Position numbers and translations under genes: made by a program
In this document: one piece after another, positions 6,040 through 7,427 of the stretch
Numbering within the stretch: position 1 is the stretch's first letter
Layout of the letters: each line of letters starts with the position of its first letter
Source of the DNA: Flavobacteriales bacterium
Lineage (GTDB): Bacteria; Bacteroidota; Bacteroidia; Flavobacteriales_E; Vicingaceae
Assembly (NCBI GenBank): GCA_002402165.1
Contig: NVVI01000004.1
Coordinates: forward strand, 78,383 to 85,809
DNA: 7,427 nucleotides
Direction of reading: 5' to 3'
Notes under the pieces: generated by a model
Told to the model about the DNA's origin: nothing
The model's database searches: none
What the model saw: only the letters and a program-made list of their open reading frames with translations

Positions 6040-6753
6040 TTAATAACTCTTTACTTCTCCACCTCCAAAAATCGTAAATCCTTTGATGATTAATACTTTT
6101 TTTATGCTATCATCAGTTTTTTCAACTGGACCTCTTTTATCATCAAATCCCCCCATTATTGAAGTAACGTCAACTTGTACTTCCCATCCTTTTGGTACAG
6201 TTATTTCTGCACCACCAAACATGGTAAATACATCTATAACACATTCAGCATCTCTAAGTTTTGCTCCCGTTAAATCAATTTCACTTCCTCCAAATATACT
6301 AGTTACTTTACCTCCTAAAAATTGATCTGAAGTAATTTTTCTATTTCCTCCTCCCAAAATAGTTAGCATATCAATATAGTGCTCTGAAGATTCTCCTTTT
6401 CCAAAACTTTTGTGTCTATTCCTTACAGTAAGAATTATTAATCCAATAACCACAAAAATAGCTGGCCAAAACATCTCTCTTACTTCAAAAGGTATATCAA
6501 ATATTTTAGGCAAGATAAAAAAGGTACCCAAAGAAATTAATATCAACCCAATGCTTATTTTTTTGTTTACAATAATATTAAATGATCCTATTGCAATTAA
6601 TAACATTGGAATAGAAATTATTATATCGCTTATGCTTTCTGGAATAATATTCATTTTTTTAGCGATTAATGCAACCCCTATTGTAATAAATATTGCTCCT
6701 ATTAAAGATCGTTTATTGCTTTTTTGTTCGTGGTGTTTTTCTGGTGTGTTCAT
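6040..6753 (-). CDS. LiaF-like membrane protein (LiaF transmembrane and C-terminal domains)
   Basis: This is a 237-residue inner-membrane protein resembling LiaF/VraT, the accessory protein that restrains its kinase in cell-envelope stress systems of Firmicutes. Four hydrophobic segments (about 16-32, 41-62, 65-82, 94-110) are followed by a soluble domain. That domain contains five glycine-rich repeats: ILGGGNR (132), IFGGSEI (153), MFGGAEI (178), IMGGFDD (199) and IFGGGEV (228). They suggest a stacked beta fold like the LiaF C-terminal domain. ATG at 6753 is preferred to the in-frame TTG at 6780, because TTG overlaps a candidate -7 promoter element and the added residues are not conserved-looking. 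The gene lies directly upstream of, and in line with, the kinase and regulator, 108 bases away with the hairpin repeat between. The role as a kinase modulator is inferred from family and context. Confidence 0.85.
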   Translation of the reverse strand: MNTPEKHHEQKSNKRSLIGAIFITIGVALIAKKMNIIPESISDIIISIPMLLIAIGSFNIIVNKKISIGLILISLGTFFILPKIFDIPFEVREMFWPAIFVVIGLIILTVRNRHKSFGKGESSEHYIDMLTILGGGNRKITSDQFLGGKVTSIFGGSEIDLTGAKLRDAECVIDVFTMFGGAEITVPKGWEVQVDVTSIMGGFDDKRGPVEKTDDSIKKVLIIKGFTIFGGGEVKSY

Positions 6754-6777
6754 AGTTTCGTTTTTAAAATTATAGTT

Positions 6778-6785
6778 CAAATGTA
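6778..6785 (-). promoter_or_regulatory. Candidate -7 promoter element of the LiaF-like operon
   Basis: On the minus strand TACATTTG matches TAnnTTTG exactly and lies 24 bases before the ATG at 6753, implying a transcript start near 6771. No good -33 TTG is found, which would fit a promoter that depends on an activator such as the LytTR regulator. Confidence 0.35.
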
Positions 6786-6817
6786 TTTTAACAAAACACT
6801 TTATGAAATATTTAATA

Positions 6818-6847
6818 GGTGAATGGTGGTGTTTTTTCGGTAAACGG
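6818..6847 (-). promoter_or_regulatory. Candidate LytTR-type operator (two 9-bp direct repeats)
   Basis: On the minus strand CCGTTTACC (6847-6839) is followed after 12 bases by CCATTCACC (6826-6818). They match at 7 of 9 positions and are 21 bp apart start-to-start, two helical turns. This is the spacing known for LytTR-domain dimers, and CCGTT resembles the core of AlgR-type sites. The site centre lies about 60 bases upstream of the inferred transcript start of the LiaF-like operon. It is also upstream of the divergent bacilliredoxin gene. Binding is inferred. Confidence 0.4.
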
Positions 6848-6890
6848 AGAAAATGAACTATAAAGCCACTAATCTGCTTCTAATAATGTG

Positions 6891-6898
6891 TAATTTTG
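6891..6898 (+). promoter_or_regulatory. Candidate -7 promoter element of the bacilliredoxin gene
   Basis: TAATTTTG is an exact TAnnTTTG match, 32 bases before the ATG at 6931, giving a leader of about 25 bases. A convincing -33 element is not visible. Confidence 0.35.
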
Positions 6899-6930
6899 AA
6901 CCATTATAAATAATATTTAAAACTTAAAAT

Positions 6931-7341
6931 ATGTATCCACCAGAATTAGTAGCTCCAATGAAAGAAGAATTAACTTCTGCGGGCTTTGAAGATTTAACAA
7001 CATCAGCACAAGTTGATGAAGCAATAACTGCTGAAGGAACAACTTTAGTAATTATTAACTCTGTTTGTGGTTGTGCTGCTGCAAATGCAAGACCCGCTGC
7101 AAAAATTTCGATAAGTAACGATAAAAAACCAAGTAGAATAACTACTGTTTTTGCAGGTGTTGATGTTGAAGCTGTTGCCAAAGCTAGACAATACATGTTG
7201 CCTTACCCTCCATCTTCGCCAAGTATGGCATTGTTTAAAGATGGTAAATTGGTGCACTGCATAGAAAGACACCACATTGAAGGTAAGCCAGCTGAAATGA
7301 TTGCAGGAAATTTAGCGGAAGCTTTTAATGAGTATTGCTAG
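6931..7341 (+). CDS. BrxA/BrxB-family bacilliredoxin
   Basis: This is a cytoplasmic thioredoxin-like protein of 136 residues, the usual size for the YphP/YqiW (DUF1094) family. Its signature is a CGC active site: C46 and C48 in NSVCGCAAANARPA. The rest is well conserved in pattern: MYPPELVAPMKEEL at the start, then KPSRITTVFAGVD, YPPSSPSMALFKDGKLVHCIERHHIEG, and a C-terminal helix. In Bacillus, BrxA and BrxB remove bacillithiol from mixed disulfides on proteins after oxidative stress, and many Bacteroidota also make bacillithiol. Two further cysteines are present, one in VHCIERH and one as the last residue (C136). The start is the first ATG and has no Shine-Dalgarno sequence, normal for this phylum. 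It is transcribed divergently from the LiaF-like operon and ends before a strong hairpin terminator. Confidence 0.92.
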   Translation: MYPPELVAPMKEELTSAGFEDLTTSAQVDEAITAEGTTLVIINSVCGCAAANARPAAKISISNDKKPSRITTVFAGVDVEAVAKARQYMLPYPPSSPSMALFKDGKLVHCIERHHIEGKPAEMIAGNLAEAFNEYC

Positions 7342-7390
7342 TGGAGGAACTTCATGTTAATTATTGAATAGTTCACTTATTATAAAAACA

Positions 7391-7427
7391 AAAAAAGACC
7401 CTTGAAAAATTTTCAAGGGTCTTTTTT
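7391..7427. terminator. Bidirectional intrinsic terminator
   Basis: An 18-base arm (AAAAAAGACCCTTGAAAA) is followed by one base and its exact reverse complement. The core GACCCTTGAAAA/TTTTCAAGGGTC is flanked by A's on the left and T's on the right, so it can terminate transcripts from either direction. It starts 49 bases after the bacilliredoxin stop codon and reaches the window edge, so it may also serve a convergent gene beyond. Confidence 0.9.

Noticed and set aside
6083..6775. Plus-strand open frames of 80 and 121 codons opposite the LiaF-like gene
   Set aside because: Their hydrophobicity mirrors the membrane helices of the real gene on the other strand, and no independent signature was seen.
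6754..6780. Nine-codon longer version of the LiaF-like protein from TTG
   Set aside because: The TTG lies within the candidate -7 element and the ATG at 6753 gives a normal start.
6924..7275. Minus-strand open frames opposite the bacilliredoxin gene
   Set aside because: They are antisense to a gene with a clear CGC active site and full-length family match.
1..7427. CRISPR array, tRNA or rRNA genes, riboswitch
   Set aside because: No regularly spaced direct repeats, no cloverleaf-like or rRNA-like sequence, and no long structured leader were seen on either strand by eye.

Overview
The window is AT-rich, most genes lack a Shine-Dalgarno sequence, and several intergenic regions carry a TAnnTTTG-type -7 element. 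It also encodes a PorV/PorQ-family outer-membrane protein and a LytS/LytTR-type kinase-regulator pair. Together these point to the phylum Bacteroidota, most likely a flavobacterium; genus and species cannot be read from the sequence.

Left part (1-1660) is mobile DNA. An apparently intact IS481-family insertion sequence (about 45-1346) carries one transposase on the minus strand. Each end has two tandem copies of a ~23-bp unit, arranged as inverted termini. It abuts, and appears to have destroyed, an IS30-family transposase of which only the N-terminal ~74 codons remain. A 32-bp perfect palindrome lies just upstream of that fragment. The IS30 reading frame is not recognisable in the 44 bases left of the IS481 element.

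Middle part (1663-4147) is chromosomal. A PorV/PorQ-family beta-barrel protein on the minus strand diverges from a tight two-gene plus-strand unit: pssA (phosphatidylserine synthase) and, one base later, tadA (tRNA adenosine deaminase). The tadA end meets the next unit with only three bases between the convergent stop codons.

Right part (4151-6753, minus strand) is a likely envelope-sensing operon. In transcription order it encodes a LiaF-like four-TM protein, a LytS-type histidine kinase and a LytTR response regulator; the last two overlap by ATGA. A paired hairpin repeat (5953-6027) sits between the LiaF-like gene and the kinase. Upstream of the LiaF-like gene are two 9-bp direct repeats 21 bp apart start-to-start (6818-6847), the layout expected of a LytTR-domain binding site. 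This suggests that the regulator controls its own operon and perhaps the divergent gene.

That divergent plus-strand gene (6931-7341) encodes a BrxA/BrxB-family bacilliredoxin and ends at a near-perfect bidirectional terminator at the window edge. The most interesting material is the LiaF/LytTR module with its candidate operator, the hairpin repeat that supplies a Shine-Dalgarno-like sequence to the kinase gene, and the doubled termini of the IS481 element.
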